Positions 1 through 7,373 of a DNA stretch of 64,000 nt are shown here, piece by piece. The notes beneath the pieces were generated by a model, which was not told the DNA's origin, did no database searches, and saw only the letters and a program-made list of their open reading frames with translations. This DNA is from Rhodococcus coprophilus NBRC 100603 (lineage in GTDB: Bacteria > Actinomycetota > Actinomycetes > Mycobacteriales > Mycobacteriaceae). A program made the position numbers and the translations under genes. How positions within the stretch are numbered: the first letter of the stretch is position 1; each line of letters starts with the position of its first letter. Location of the stretch: contig NZ_BDAM01000008.1 of the NCBI RefSeq assembly GCF_001895045.1, positions 215,967 through 279,966 of the forward strand. Reading direction: 5' to 3'.

Positions 1-131
1 GTCTTCTGCGTGCGTTCCGAGGGTGGTGTGGTGCTAATCGTTGCCTCCGTAGTACCGGGGTGACCGCCCGTTCCTGACCGGGTCGGGCCGTCCGACTCCG
101 TCCGAGCCGTTGTCGTGGGCGCGTCACTCAT
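1..131 (-). CDS. pstC: Phosphate ABC transporter permease PstC, N-terminal fragment (cut by window edge)
   Basis: An open frame starts at an ATG at 131 and runs off the window edge after 43 codons without a stop. The visible residues (MSDAPTTTART...) are rich in Thr, Ser, Pro and Gly, like the cytoplasmic N-terminal tail of actinobacterial PstC; no membrane segment is reached. It lies 53 bp downstream of pstS on the same strand, exactly where pstC is expected. If correct, it is one of the two inner-membrane permeases of the high-affinity phosphate importer. The assignment rests on position and start only, because no conserved domain is inside the window. Confidence 0.5.
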   Translation of the reverse strand, partial: MSDAPTTTARTESDGPTRSGTGGHPGTTEATISTTPPSERTQK

Positions 132-184
132 ATGCGCTCATATTCTCTCTGGGCTTGTTCATCGGGAACGGGCGGCCCACCGAT

Positions 185-1309
185 CTACTCGGACGCGATG
201 GCGTCGATCGACTCGGTCAGGCGCTCCTTGAAGGTATCCGGCAGCGGCACGTAGCCCTGTTCCCCGAGGCCGTCCTGGCCCTCGTTCGCCGCCGAGGTGA
301 GGAAGGACTTGAGCGCGGCAGCGGTATCGGCGTCGTATCCGGCGGAGCAGACGATCTCGTAGGTCGCCAGCACCAGCGGGTACGTCCCCTCCTCGGTGGT
401 ACCGAAGATCGAGGACAGGTCCAGTGTCAGGTCACCTTCGCCGGAGGGCGAGAACCCGGCACCCTCGATCGCTTTGGCAGCGGAGTCCTCGGTGAGTTCC
501 ACCGGGCCCGAACCGTTGTCGAGCAGTGCCATGCTCAGGCCGTTCTGATCGGCGAACGACTTCTCGACGTAGGTGATGGACCCCGGCGAACCGCTGACCG
601 CCTGCGCGACACCGGCCGAGCCCTTCGCGCCTTCGCCGACGCCGCCGGTGAAGTCGGACCCGGTACCGCTGGTCCATGCGCCGTCCGACGCGACCTCGAG
701 GTACTGCTGGAAGTTGTCCGTGGTGCCCGACGAGTCGGAGCGCACGATCGGCGTGACGGCGGTGTCGGGCAGGTCCACTCCCTCGTTCAGCGCGGCGATC
801 GCCGGGTCGTTCCAGGTGGTGATCGAGCCGTTGAAGATCTTGGCGGTGGTCTGCGCGTCGAGCACCAGATTGTCGACGCCTTCCAGGTTGTAGGCCAGCG
901 CGACCGGGCCGAACACCAGCGGAAGGTTCCAGGCCGGGCTGCCCGCGCAACGCGTGAGCGCCTGCTCGGCCTGGTCACCCTTGATCGCGGAATCCGAACC
1001 GGCGAAGTCGATCTGGCTCGCGATGAACTGTGTGCGGCCGTCACCCGAACCGGTCGGGTTGTAGGCCACGTTGACCGTCTTGCCCTTCTGCGAGCACACG
1101 GCGATGTAGATGGCGACGAACTCGTCCATCGCATTCTTCTGCGCGGACGAGCCGGCAGCCGACAGGTTGGGCTTGCCCTCGCAGGTCGCGCGGGACGCGG
1201 AAGCATCGACGTCGATCGAACCCGAGTTGTCGTCGGATCCACACGCGGTGAGCGTGAGAGCGCCGACAGCCAATGCGCCCAGCAGGGCACCATTGCGCTT
1301 GAGGTTCAC
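185..1309 (-). CDS. pstS: Phosphate ABC transporter substrate-binding lipoprotein PstS
   Basis: This 374-residue protein captures inorganic phosphate outside the membrane and hands it to the PstCAB importer. The N-terminus is a lipoprotein signal: a Lys/Arg pair, a hydrophobic stretch, then the lipobox LTAC with the lipidated Cys at residue 23. Phosphate-binding signatures are visible, including GSDSAIKG and RSDSSGTTDNF. The GTG at 1309 is preferred over an in-frame GTG at 1333 because GGAGGA lies about 8 bases upstream and the signal peptide then starts directly. pstC follows on the same strand. Upstream lie repeated TTCAYC elements typical of phosphate-starvation control. Confidence 0.95.
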   Translation of the reverse strand: MNLKRNGALLGALAVGALTLTACGSDDNSGSIDVDASASRATCEGKPNLSAAGSSAQKNAMDEFVAIYIAVCSQKGKTVNVAYNPTGSGDGRTQFIASQIDFAGSDSAIKGDQAEQALTRCAGSPAWNLPLVFGPVALAYNLEGVDNLVLDAQTTAKIFNGSITTWNDPAIAALNEGVDLPDTAVTPIVRSDSSGTTDNFQQYLEVASDGAWTSGTGSDFTGGVGEGAKGSAGVAQAVSGSPGSITYVEKSFADQNGLSMALLDNGSGPVELTEDSAAKAIEGAGFSPSGEGDLTLDLSSIFGTTEEGTYPLVLATYEIVCSAGYDADTAAALKSFLTSAANEGQDGLGEQGYVPLPDTFKERLTESIDAIASE

Positions 1310-1442
1310 CTGTAGTCCTCCGGAGTTCACCACCGCTGACCGAAGGCAGCGGAATCGAGGCGCGGGTGATCCCTGCGCCGGGCCGTCGCAGCGACCCGTA
1401 TGGAAAAACTAGGTGCTCCCGGTTGACTGAGGGACGACCGAA

Positions 1443-1460
1443 GGTGAACGGAGGATGAAC
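1443..1460 (-). promoter_or_regulatory. Putative PHO box (phosphate-starvation regulator site) upstream of pstS
   Basis: In the pstS direction this stretch reads GTTCATC then GTTCACC, two heptamers spaced 11 bp start to start, followed by a degenerate third unit beginning GTCGTCC. Direct 11-bp repeats of this kind are the PhoP (Streptomyces) or RegX3 (mycobacteria) binding arrangement. The site is about 135 bp upstream of the pstS start codon, in the mshD-pstS gap. The regulator gene is not in the window, so its identity is inferred. Confidence 0.6.
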
Positions 1461-1537
1461 AGACCGGATACACCTGGCAGGCTGTTGCGACCGTCACTCC
1501 GGCATTGCTCCGCCGCTGTGATGCGACACACGGGCGG

Positions 1538-2446
1538 TCAAGGTCGGGCGTAGGCGACGTCAACGTGGAAGCGCTCGAATCCCAGCTTGCCGTAGGTGTT
1601 GAGTGCGGCGGTGTTGTCGCCTTCGACGTACAGCAACACGGTGCGGAGACCCCGGTCGCGGAGATGATGCAGTCCGGCCAGGGTGAGCAGCCGGCCCAGT
1701 CCCCGGCCCTGTGCGGACGGGTCGATGCCGACGACGTAGACCTCGCCCAGCGCGTCGTCCGTCTCGGTGGCCGGATGCACCTTGGTCCAGTGGAAGCCCA
1801 GAAGGACGTCGGGCTCGGCGGCGTCGAACGCGAGGAACAGACCTTCGGGATCGAACCACGCCTCGGCGCGCCGTTCCTCGACATCTACTTCGGCCCAGCG
1901 TCCTTGCTCGGGATGCCATGCGAAGGCTGCTGCGTTGACCCGGAGAAGTTCCGCGTCGTCGCTCGGCCCGCGATAGGTGCGCAGCACGATCGAGTCGGGT
2001 ACCTCGACGGCGGGAAGTGCGGGAACGTCCAGGGGGCGGCGCAGTTGCAGTAGTTCGCGTACCCCCGTCAATCCGAGTCGGTGCGCTACCGCGCGGGCGG
2101 CCGGGAGATCCCCGTGGGCCCAGACCCGGGCGCCGTCACCGCCGGCTGTCAGCGCGGCCTCGACCAGTTCGCCCCCGAGGCCCCGACCCCGGTGTCCGGG
2201 ATCGACCACCACTTCGGCCATCGCGGGATGCTCGTCGTGCCCTGGCACGAGATTGGCGTATCCGACGACTACATCGTCGGAGACCTCGACGAGGTGCAGG
2301 GCGTCGCCGTCGCGGGTGAGCGAATGAATCACTTGTTCCGAGACCGGTGCGGTCCCGTCCACGGCGTCGGCTCGGCCGATGAGGTCGCGCACCGCCTGCG
2401 CTCGTTCGGAGGACGGACGACCGGAGAACTCGGAGACGATGCTCAT
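1538..2446 (-). CDS. mshD: Mycothiol synthase (acetyl-CoA:Cys-GlcN-Ins acetyltransferase)
   Basis: MshD catalyses the last step of mycothiol synthesis, N-acetylation of the cysteinyl-glucosaminyl-inositol precursor. At 302 residues it has the usual MshD length and two tandem GNAT folds. The N-terminal one carries an acetyl-CoA loop in [13 protein letters not shown]; the C-terminal one carries [17 protein letters not shown]. The start at 2446 (MSIVSEFSG) overlaps the glnR stop by 4 bp (ATGA), implying translational coupling. A long open frame continues upstream but merely reads through glnR. glnR-mshD-pst is the order I recall for mycobacteria (Rv0818-Rv0820). Confidence 0.95.
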   Translation of the reverse strand: MSIVSEFSGRPSSERAQAVRDLIGRADAVDGTAPVSEQVIHSLTRDGDALHLVEVSDDVVVGYANLVPGHDEHPAMAEVVVDPGHRGRGLGGELVEAALTAGGDGARVWAHGDLPAARAVAHRLGLTGVRELLQLRRPLDVPALPAVEVPDSIVLRTYRGPSDDAELLRVNAAAFAWHPEQGRWAEVDVEERRAEAWFDPEGLFLAFDAAEPDVLLGFHWTKVHPATETDDALGEVYVVGIDPSAQGRGLGRLLTLAGLHHLRDRGLRTVLLYVEGDNTAALNTYGKLGFERFHVDVAYARP

Positions 2447-3174
2447 TCGGCGAATTCTGCCTCGGCCTCTTCCGTTTCCACAGCCATACCCCCGCCTTTG
2501 TTGCGGGACGACGGTCGAACAGCCTTGTAACCGACGTTCCGCACCGTGCCGATCAGGGATTCGTACTCGGGCCCGAGCTTCGCGCGCAGTCGCCGGACAT
2601 GCACGTCGACCGTGCGAGTGCCACCGAAGAAGTCGTAACCCCACACCTCCTGAAGGAGTTGCGCGCGGGTGAACACGCGGCCCGCGTGCTGAGCGAGGTA
2701 CTTGAGTAGCTCGAATTCCTTGTAGGTGAGGTCGAGGGGACGGCCGCGCAACCGGGCGGTGTAGGTGCCTTCGTCGATCGACAGCTCGCCGAGCGTGATC
2801 TTGCCCGAGCTCTCGGTGCTGACGAGGCCGCCTGCCCGCCCGACGAGGAGACGCAACCGCGCATCCAGCTCGGCGGGGCCGGTGGTCGTCAGCAAGATGT
2901 CGTCGAGGCCCCATTCGGGATTTACTGCGACGAGCCCACCCTCGGTGAGCACCGCGATAACCGGAATTGCCGACCCTGTACTGCCCAGTAGACGACACAG
3001 TCCACGTGCTGCCGCGAGGTCGCTGCGGGCGTCGACGATCGCGATATCGGCAGAACTGGCCTCGAGCAGCGACGATACCTCCGTCGGGGCCGGCCGGACC
3101 GAGTGTGCCAGCAATGCCAGCGCCGGCAGGACTGCGTCCGGGTTCGGGTCGGAGGTCAGAAGGAGAAGCTCCAC
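2443..3174 (-). CDS. glnR: OmpR-family nitrogen regulator GlnR (orphan response regulator)
   Basis: This 243-residue cytoplasmic transcription factor has an atypical receiver domain (about 1-115) and a PhoB/OmpR winged helix (about 130-228). The winged helix contains the recognition-helix signature [20 protein letters not shown]. The family controls ammonium uptake and glutamine synthetase genes in actinobacteria. No histidine kinase gene is adjacent, as usual for GlnR. The sequence closely matches what I recall of M. tuberculosis Rv0818, including the start MELLLLTS. The start codon is GTG at 3174 with GGAGG a few bases upstream. The 3' end overlaps mshD by 4 bp. Confidence 0.92.
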   Translation of the reverse strand: MELLLLTSDPNPDAVLPALALLAHSVRPAPTEVSSLLEASSADIAIVDARSDLAAARGLCRLLGSTGSAIPVIAVLTEGGLVAVNPEWGLDDILLTTTGPAELDARLRLLVGRAGGLVSTESSGKITLGELSIDEGTYTARLRGRPLDLTYKEFELLKYLAQHAGRVFTRAQLLQEVWGYDFFGGTRTVDVHVRRLRAKLGPEYESLIGTVRNVGYKAVRPSSRNKGGGMAVETEEAEAEFAE

Positions 3175-3248
3175 TGGGCCTCCAGTTCCTCGCGCTACCA
3201 GCGCGGATCAGGTGCGTAAACGACGTGCTACAGATTAACGCCCTATTT

Positions 3249-3264
3249 GTTACCGACATGTAAG
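3249..3264 (-). promoter_or_regulatory. Weak GlnR-box-like element in the glnR/lmeA divergent promoter
   Basis: Read in the glnR direction the sequence is CTTAC-N6-GTAAC. This matches the GlnR consensus gTnAC-N6-GaAAC with one mismatch per half, about 75-90 bp upstream of the glnR GTG. It could mediate autoregulation. The match is weak and no third half-site was found. Confidence 0.28.
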
Positions 3265-3359
3265 CAGGACGTCGCAGGTAGAGCGATTCCCACATTCCGG
3301 ACACGCTGCTCATGGGCGCGGGCGGCAAACCCGGGGCTTCGTCGGCCACAATGGTGGGC

Positions 3360-4142
3360 GTGCGCAAACTGATCTTCGGTCTCGTGGTCCTGCTCGGAGT
3401 CGCCGTTCTCACCGACTTCGGCGCGGCAGCGTGGTCCGAGTACCGCGTCTCCCGCGCGCTGCGCGAGGGCGGTGTACTCGAGTCCGATCCCGCGGTCACC
3501 ATCCACGGTTTCCCGTTCCTCCTGCAGGCCCGCAACGGCCACTACGAGAACGTCGAAATCGTCGCCGACGGTGTCCACACCGACATGCTCGGGGACATCA
3601 CCGTCGAAGCGAACCTCATCGGGGCGCATGCCGCCGCGGGCGAATTGCTCGACGGGTCGATCCGCACCGTGCCGGTGGACCTGCTGTACGGCCGCGTCAT
3701 GATCGACGCGACCGAACTCGGGCAGCTTTACAACATCCCTGACCTGCAGATTTCTGCTCCCCCGGAGAGCAAGTCCGACGGAACGGGCGGGTCGGGAGGG
3801 TCCGGCCCGACGACGGCCGGTGGCGTCGTGCTCACCGGCACCGTGCCGATCGGGCCCGAGCCTGCGACGGTGAGCGTGCAGGCCGACCTGGTCCTCGACG
3901 GAGACCGCGTGCACATCGTGGCGTCGGACCTGTATTTCGGCCGGGAAGGACGCGCGGACTTCACCGTGCCCGACGCGCTGAAGCCGGTCGTGCTCGGCCT
4001 GTTCACCACGACGATCGAACCGCAGGATCTTCCGTTCGGCGTCAAGCCGACATTCGTGGAGGCACGCGGGTCGCGCATCGTCATCGAAGGCGAGGCCCAC
4101 GACACCGTCATCGATCTCACCGAGGTACAGACCGCGCCATGA
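3360..4142 (+). CDS. lmeA: LmeA-family phospholipid-binding protein (DUF2993)
   Basis: This 260-residue protein has one N-terminal membrane or signal segment (about residues 3-22) followed by a DUF2993 domain. In mycobacteria LmeA is a periplasmic phospholipid-binding protein needed for elongation of the lipomannan/lipoarabinomannan mannan chain. A Gly/Ser/Thr-rich insert sits near the middle (about residues 140-155). GTG at 3360 is preferred because the hydrophobic segment then begins at once and a CACAAT hexamer lies 7 bases upstream, suggesting a leaderless transcript; ATGs at 3351 and 3312 are in frame. The stop overlaps the thioredoxin-like gene (ATGA). Position matches Rv0817c. Confidence 0.82.
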   Translation: MRKLIFGLVVLLGVAVLTDFGAAAWSEYRVSRALREGGVLESDPAVTIHGFPFLLQARNGHYENVEIVADGVHTDMLGDITVEANLIGAHAAAGELLDGSIRTVPVDLLYGRVMIDATELGQLYNIPDLQISAPPESKSDGTGGSGGSGPTTAGGVVLTGTVPIGPEPATVSVQADLVLDGDRVHIVASDLYFGREGRADFTVPDALKPVVLGLFTTTIEPQDLPFGVKPTFVEARGSRIVIEGEAHDTVIDLTEVQTAP

Positions 4143-4558
4143 CCGCACTCGCAGTACTGGTCCTAGTGATCGTGGCCACACTTGCCGTCGGGGTGACGAT
4201 GCGCACACGATCCGGCAAGGTCCGTGCGACGGCGTCGGACGATTCCGCGCGCGGCGTCGACCCCGCCCTCACGGCGGTCGGGGTCGGCAACGGCGTACCC
4301 GTGATCCTGCATTTCTCCGCTCCCTGGTGCGGACCGTGCGCGTCGGTGCGACGCGTGGTCGCCCGGGTTCTCGAAGACCGGCCCGACGGCGCGCTCGACG
4401 TCGAGCTCGACCTGGACGACAATCCCGTTCCCGCAAGACAACTCGGTGTGATGTCGTTGCCGACGACGTTCGTGTTCGACGCTGCCGGGCGCGAGCGTTA
4501 TCGCGTGTCGGGGGTGCCCGAAGTCGCCGACCTCCGCACCGCCCTCGCAGCGCTGTAG
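4139..4558 (+). CDS. thiX: Membrane-anchored thioredoxin-like protein (ThiX-type)
   Basis: The 139-residue protein has an N-terminal hydrophobic helix (about 2-20) and then a thioredoxin fold with the active site WCGPC. The cis-Pro loop is visible as VMSLPTTFVFD. The anchor suggests a thiol-disulfide or reductive role on the outer face of the membrane. The gene is translationally coupled to lmeA through a 4-bp overlap and sits just before the sulfur operon, matching Rv0816c/thiX. The physiological substrate is unknown; thiX is a historical name and does not imply thiamine metabolism. Confidence 0.85.
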   Translation: MTALAVLVLVIVATLAVGVTMRTRSGKVRATASDDSARGVDPALTAVGVGNGVPVILHFSAPWCGPCASVRRVVARVLEDRPDGALDVELDLDDNPVPARQLGVMSLPTTFVFDAAGRERYRVSGVPEVADLRTALAAL

Positions 4559-4602
4559 ACCCGCTGGTCCTATTTCCCCGAATCTTCGGTTAAACTCCTC
4601 GC

Positions 4603-4689
4603 GTGCCCACACGCCAGGAGCTGATGCTCACACGACGCCGCGCAGTCGATCTGTGCCGCCTCGGCGCGTGTTGTTGTACCTGCTGCTGA
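4603..4689 (+). CDS. Leaderless polycysteine leader peptide (putative cysteine attenuator)
   Basis: GTG at 4603 opens a 28-codon ORF that ends ...LCRLGACCCTCC before TGA: six Cys codons, five of them in the last six residues. A TAAACT -10 hexamer (4591-4596) ends exactly 6 bases before the GTG, so the transcript would start at the start codon (leaderless). Mycobacterial polycysteine leaderless uORFs are known to act as cysteine-responsive attenuators of downstream sulfur genes. Here the downstream operon is DUF4395-cysA-sseC. The inference is that scarce Cys-tRNA stalls ribosomes in the Cys run and releases downstream expression. The ORF is too short for standard gene callers. Confidence 0.8.
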   Translation: MPTRQELMLTRRRAVDLCRLGACCCTCC

Positions 4690-4724
4690 CCTGTAGCTAC
4701 TGACCCCGCACCAGCGACCTCCGT

Positions 4725-4740
4725 TCCGTCGATCGACGGA
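4725..4740 (+). promoter_or_regulatory. Perfect palindrome between the Cys leader peptide and DUF4395
   Basis: TCCGTC-GATC-GACGGA is a perfect 16-bp inverted repeat, 35 bp after the leader-peptide stop and about 118 bp before the DUF4395 start. It could be one arm of the attenuator fold, controlled by ribosome stalling at the Cys codons, or a protein operator. No T-tract follows, so it is not a classical terminator. Confidence 0.45.
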
Positions 4741-4857
4741 CCCCGTCCCGCCCGGTCACTGCTGCCGTCGTCACCGATGCGATTCCCCGCGGTCGTTCGC
4801 CTTTTCGGCGAACCCGAATTCCGCTCGACAATCTCGGATCACAGCAGGAGCACTCTC

Positions 4858-5322
4858 ATGTCCGTTCCCGATTCCACCCGTACCGGTCACCAGGTCGACG
4901 TCCGCGGTCCACGCTTCGCCGCGTGGGTCACCACCGCCGTGCTGACCGTGGTGCTGCTCGTCGCGACCGCCTCGGACACCGTCGCGGGCATCGTGCTCGG
5001 TGTGCAGGCCGTCGTCTTCGCGCTCGGTGCAGCGTTCGGTCCGCGGCGCAGCCCCTACGGAGCAGTGTTCGCCCGCCTCGTCGCACCCCGCCTGAGTGCA
5101 CCCACCGACGTCGAACCCGTTGCACCCCTGCGTTTTGCGCAGTTGGTCGGGTTCGTTTTCGCGGCGATCGGCACCGTCGCCTTTCTTCTCGGAGCCGGAA
5201 CGGTCGGGATCGTGGCCACCGGTTTCGCGCTGTTCGCGGCTCTCCTGAACGCCGCCTTCGGATTCTGCCTCGGTTGCCAGATCTACCCGCTGGTCGCCCG
5301 GTTGCGTCCGATCGCCGCCTGA
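4858..5322 (+). CDS. DUF4395 membrane protein of the cysA-sseC sulfur operon
   Basis: The 154-residue protein has about four hydrophobic segments (roughly 20-40, 42-60, 95-115, 118-140). Near the C-terminus a conserved cysteine pair sits in GFCLGCQIY, characteristic of DUF4395. In many actinobacteria DUF4395 genes sit beside thiosulfate sulfurtransferases, and the Cys pair may take part in sulfur relay or thiol export; the exact function is unknown. ATG at 4858 is preferred because AGGAG precedes it at proper spacing; an in-frame ATG at 4777 lies in the putative attenuator leader. Confidence 0.85.
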   Translation: MSVPDSTRTGHQVDVRGPRFAAWVTTAVLTVVLLVATASDTVAGIVLGVQAVVFALGAAFGPRRSPYGAVFARLVAPRLSAPTDVEPVAPLRFAQLVGFVFAAIGTVAFLLGAGTVGIVATGFALFAALLNAAFGFCLGCQIYPLVARLRPIAA

Positions 5323-5374
5323 TTCTCTTCACCGGCTTCACCCACTTCACGTACCACCACCGAAAGGACTATCC

Positions 5375-6208
5375 ATGGCTCGCTCCGACGTCCTGGTCTC
5401 CGCCGACTGGGCAGAGCAGAACCTTCATGCACCGAAGACGGTGTTCATCGAGGTCGACGAGGACACCAGCGCCTACGACGGCGGCCATATCGAAGGCGCC
5501 ATCCGGCTCGACTGGCGCAAGGATCTGCAGGACGGGATCCGCCGCGACTTCCTGAACCAGGAACAGTTCTCGGCGCTGCTGTCCGCCAGGGGTGTCGCCA
5601 ACGACGACACCGTCGTGCTCTACGGCGGCAACAACAACTGGTTCGCCGCGTACGCGTACTGGTACTTCAAGCTGTACGGCCACCAGGACATCAAGCTGAT
5701 CGACGGCGGTCGCAAGAAGTGGGAACTCGACGGCCGTCCGCTGTCGAAGGACGAGGTCACCCGCCCCACCACCGAGTACAAGGCGCAGGCGCCCGACAAC
5801 TCGATCCGCGCCTTCCGCGACGAGGTCATCGCCGCGATCGGCACCAAGAATCTCGTCGACGTGCGGTCGCCCGACGAGTTCGCCGGCAAGATCCTCGCCC
5901 CGGCACATCTTCCGCAGGAGCAGGCGCAGCAGCGTGGCCACGTGCCCGGCGCCGTCAACATCCCGTGGAGCACCACCGCCAACGAGGACGGCACCTTCAA
6001 GTCCGACGAACAACTCACTGCGCTCTACGCGGAGAAGGGATTCGACGACAGCAGGGAAACCATCGCCTACTGCCGGATCGGCGAGCGCTCGAGCCACACC
6101 TGGTTCGTGTTGCAGGAGATCCTCGGCAAGCAGAACGTCAAGAACTACGACGGCAGCTGGGTGGAGTACGGCTCGCTCGTCGGCGCACCGATCGAGTTGG
6201 GAGCATAA
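5375..6208 (+). CDS. cysA: Thiosulfate sulfurtransferase (rhodanese) CysA-type
   Basis: This 277-residue cytoplasmic enzyme has two tandem rhodanese domains. The C-terminal one carries the active-site loop CRIGERSS with the catalytic Cys at 233; the N-terminal one is the usual inactive copy. The family transfers sulfane sulfur from thiosulfate or 3-mercaptopyruvate to thiophilic acceptors. Mycobacterial CysA2 (Rv0815c) is about the same length. The name cysA is historical and should not be confused with the sulfate ABC ATPase. AAAGGA lies upstream of the ATG, and sseC follows 2 bp after the stop. Confidence 0.93.
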   Translation: MARSDVLVSADWAEQNLHAPKTVFIEVDEDTSAYDGGHIEGAIRLDWRKDLQDGIRRDFLNQEQFSALLSARGVANDDTVVLYGGNNNWFAAYAYWYFKLYGHQDIKLIDGGRKKWELDGRPLSKDEVTRPTTEYKAQAPDNSIRAFRDEVIAAIGTKNLVDVRSPDEFAGKILAPAHLPQEQAQQRGHVPGAVNIPWSTTANEDGTFKSDEQLTALYAEKGFDDSRETIAYCRIGERSSHTWFVLQEILGKQNVKNYDGSWVEYGSLVGAPIELGA

Positions 6209-6210
6209 AT

Positions 6211-6516
6211 ATGTGCGGAGCACCTGTTCAGAGCCAGAACCTGCCTGCGGGCGTGGATGTCGAGAAGGAAACGGTCATCACCGGTCGCGTCCTCGACGCC
6301 TCCGGTGAGCCCGTCGGTGGCGCGTTCGTGCGTCTGCTCGACGGCACCGACGAATTCACTGCCGAGGTCGTCGCCTCCGCTACCGGCGACTTCCGCTTCT
6401 TCGCCGCACCCGGGGACTGGAAGATCCGCGCGCTGTCGAGCACCGGCAACGGCACCTCGACCGTGAGCCCGACCGCTCCCGGCGTGCACAACGTCGACGT
6501 GACGGTCGCCAAGTAG
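6211..6516 (+). CDS. sseC: SseC-family DUF1416 protein
   Basis: The 101-residue protein is a single Ig-like or transthyretin-like beta-sandwich (DUF1416): [20 protein letters not shown] followed by a repeated strand pattern ending VDVTVAK. It starts MCGAP with Cys at position 2, conserved in this family. It always accompanies cysA in the actinobacteria I know (sseC, Rv0814c) and is thought to assist sulfurtransferase function; no activity is established. It starts 2 bp after the cysA stop, so the two are surely co-transcribed. A strong terminator follows. Confidence 0.9.
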   Translation: MCGAPVQSQNLPAGVDVEKETVITGRVLDASGEPVGGAFVRLLDGTDEFTAEVVASATGDFRFFAAPGDWKIRALSSTGNGTSTVSPTAPGVHNVDVTVAK

Positions 6517-6536
6517 CGCGTCCGGCACGAGCCACG

Positions 6537-6575
6537 AAGGGCCTCGCTCCCCGATCGCCGGGAGCGGGGCCCTTT
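6537..6575 (+). terminator. Rho-independent terminator after sseC
   Basis: A 15-bp stem (AAGGGCCTCGCTCCC pairing with GGGAGCGGGGCCCTT, one G-T pair) encloses a short loop and ends in TTT. It lies 20 bp after the sseC stop and closes the DUF4395-cysA-sseC operon. Confidence 0.85.
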
Positions 6576-6612
6576 GTCGTGGAGCGGAGGGCGTGCAGTC
6601 TAGAATGGCGCC

Positions 6613-6711
6613 GTGGTCATCTTCTTCGAAGTTTTGCTGGTCCTGGCAGCGGTGCTCATCACCTGGTTCGCGCTGTACACCATCTATCGCCTGGTCTCCG
6701 ACGGGTCATGA
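6613..6711 (+). CDS. Leaderless 32-residue single-pass membrane protein
   Basis: GTG at 6613 opens a 32-codon [17 protein letters not shown] then [18 protein letters not shown]. Nearly the whole protein is one membrane helix, with a short basic/acidic C-terminal tail. TAGAAT (6601-6606) is a near-perfect -10 hexamer ending 6 bases before the GTG, so it should be translated from a leaderless mRNA. Its TGA overlaps the ATG of the nitrobindin-like gene (ATGA), so it is the first gene of a two-gene operon. I do not recognise a family. Codon usage and the coupled overlap argue that it is real. Confidence 0.72.
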   Translation: MVIFFEVLLVLAAVLITWFALYTIYRLVSDGS

Positions 6712-7373
6712 CGGACCAGTCGGACGGCGGCACTCGGCGTAGCGGCGACGAGGCGATTGCGCGCGCAGCAGAGCGGGCGCAGGTCACCTCCGAGCTGAAC
6801 ATCCCCGTCCTGTCGGGTCTGCCCGGCGCCGACGACACCGCGAATCTGCGGCACGGCGCCGATCTGAACCCTGCCCTGCTCGCGCTCCTCCCGCTGGTGG
6901 GCGTGTGGCGCGGCGAGGGTGAGGCACACGACCCGGAGACCGCCACCGACTATCCGTTCGGGCAGCAGATCGTCGTCGCGCACAACGGCGGCGACTATCT
7001 CGTATGGGAAGCCCGCTCGTGGCGTCTCGACGAGAACGGCGAATTCGTCGCCGAGGATCGCCGGGAGAGCGGGTTCTGGCGCGTCGCCGGCACCGGTGGC
7101 CCCGACAGCGACGATCCCGAAACCCTCGAGTTGCTGCTCACCCACAGTTCCGGTGTCGTCGAGTTGTACTACGGCACGGCGCTGACCCAGTCGTCCTGGG
7201 AGCTCGCCACCGACGTGGTCATTCGCACCCGTTCCGGTGAAGTCGTGGGTGGCGCGAAGCGCCTGTACGGCATCGTCGAGGGCGGCGACCTCGCCTACGT
7301 CGAGGAACGAGTCACCCCGGACGGCGACATGCGGCCGCGCATGTCTGCGCGGCTCGCCCGCCACGTCGGCTAA
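6708..7373 (+). CDS. Nitrobindin-like / heme-binding beta-barrel protein (DUF1794)
   Basis: The 221-residue protein has a disordered N-terminal tail (about 1-60) and a FABP-like ten-stranded barrel. The family signature GxWxGxG is present as GVWRGEGEA. The C-terminus contains an ARLARHVG segment whose His is at the place where nitrobindins carry the proximal heme ligand. Members bind heme b and isomerise peroxynitrite to nitrate; the mycobacterial counterpart is Rv0813c. The start at 6708 overlaps the stop of the small membrane protein. The stop overlaps the convergent BCCT gene by 4 bp. Confidence 0.82.
   Translation: MTDQSDGGTRRSGDEAIARAAERAQVTSELNIPVLSGLPGADDTANLRHGADLNPALLALLPLVGVWRGEGEAHDPETATDYPFGQQIVVAHNGGDYLVWEARSWRLDENGEFVAEDRRESGFWRVAGTGGPDSDDPETLELLLTHSSGVVELYYGTALTQSSWELATDVVIRTRSGEVVGGAKRLYGIVEGGDLAYVEERVTPDGDMRPRMSARLARHVG

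Noticed and set aside
110..1315. 401-codon plus-strand ORF opposite pstS
   Set aside because: It is the antisense shadow of pstS, with Arg/Gly/Val-biased composition, no domain and no ribosome site.
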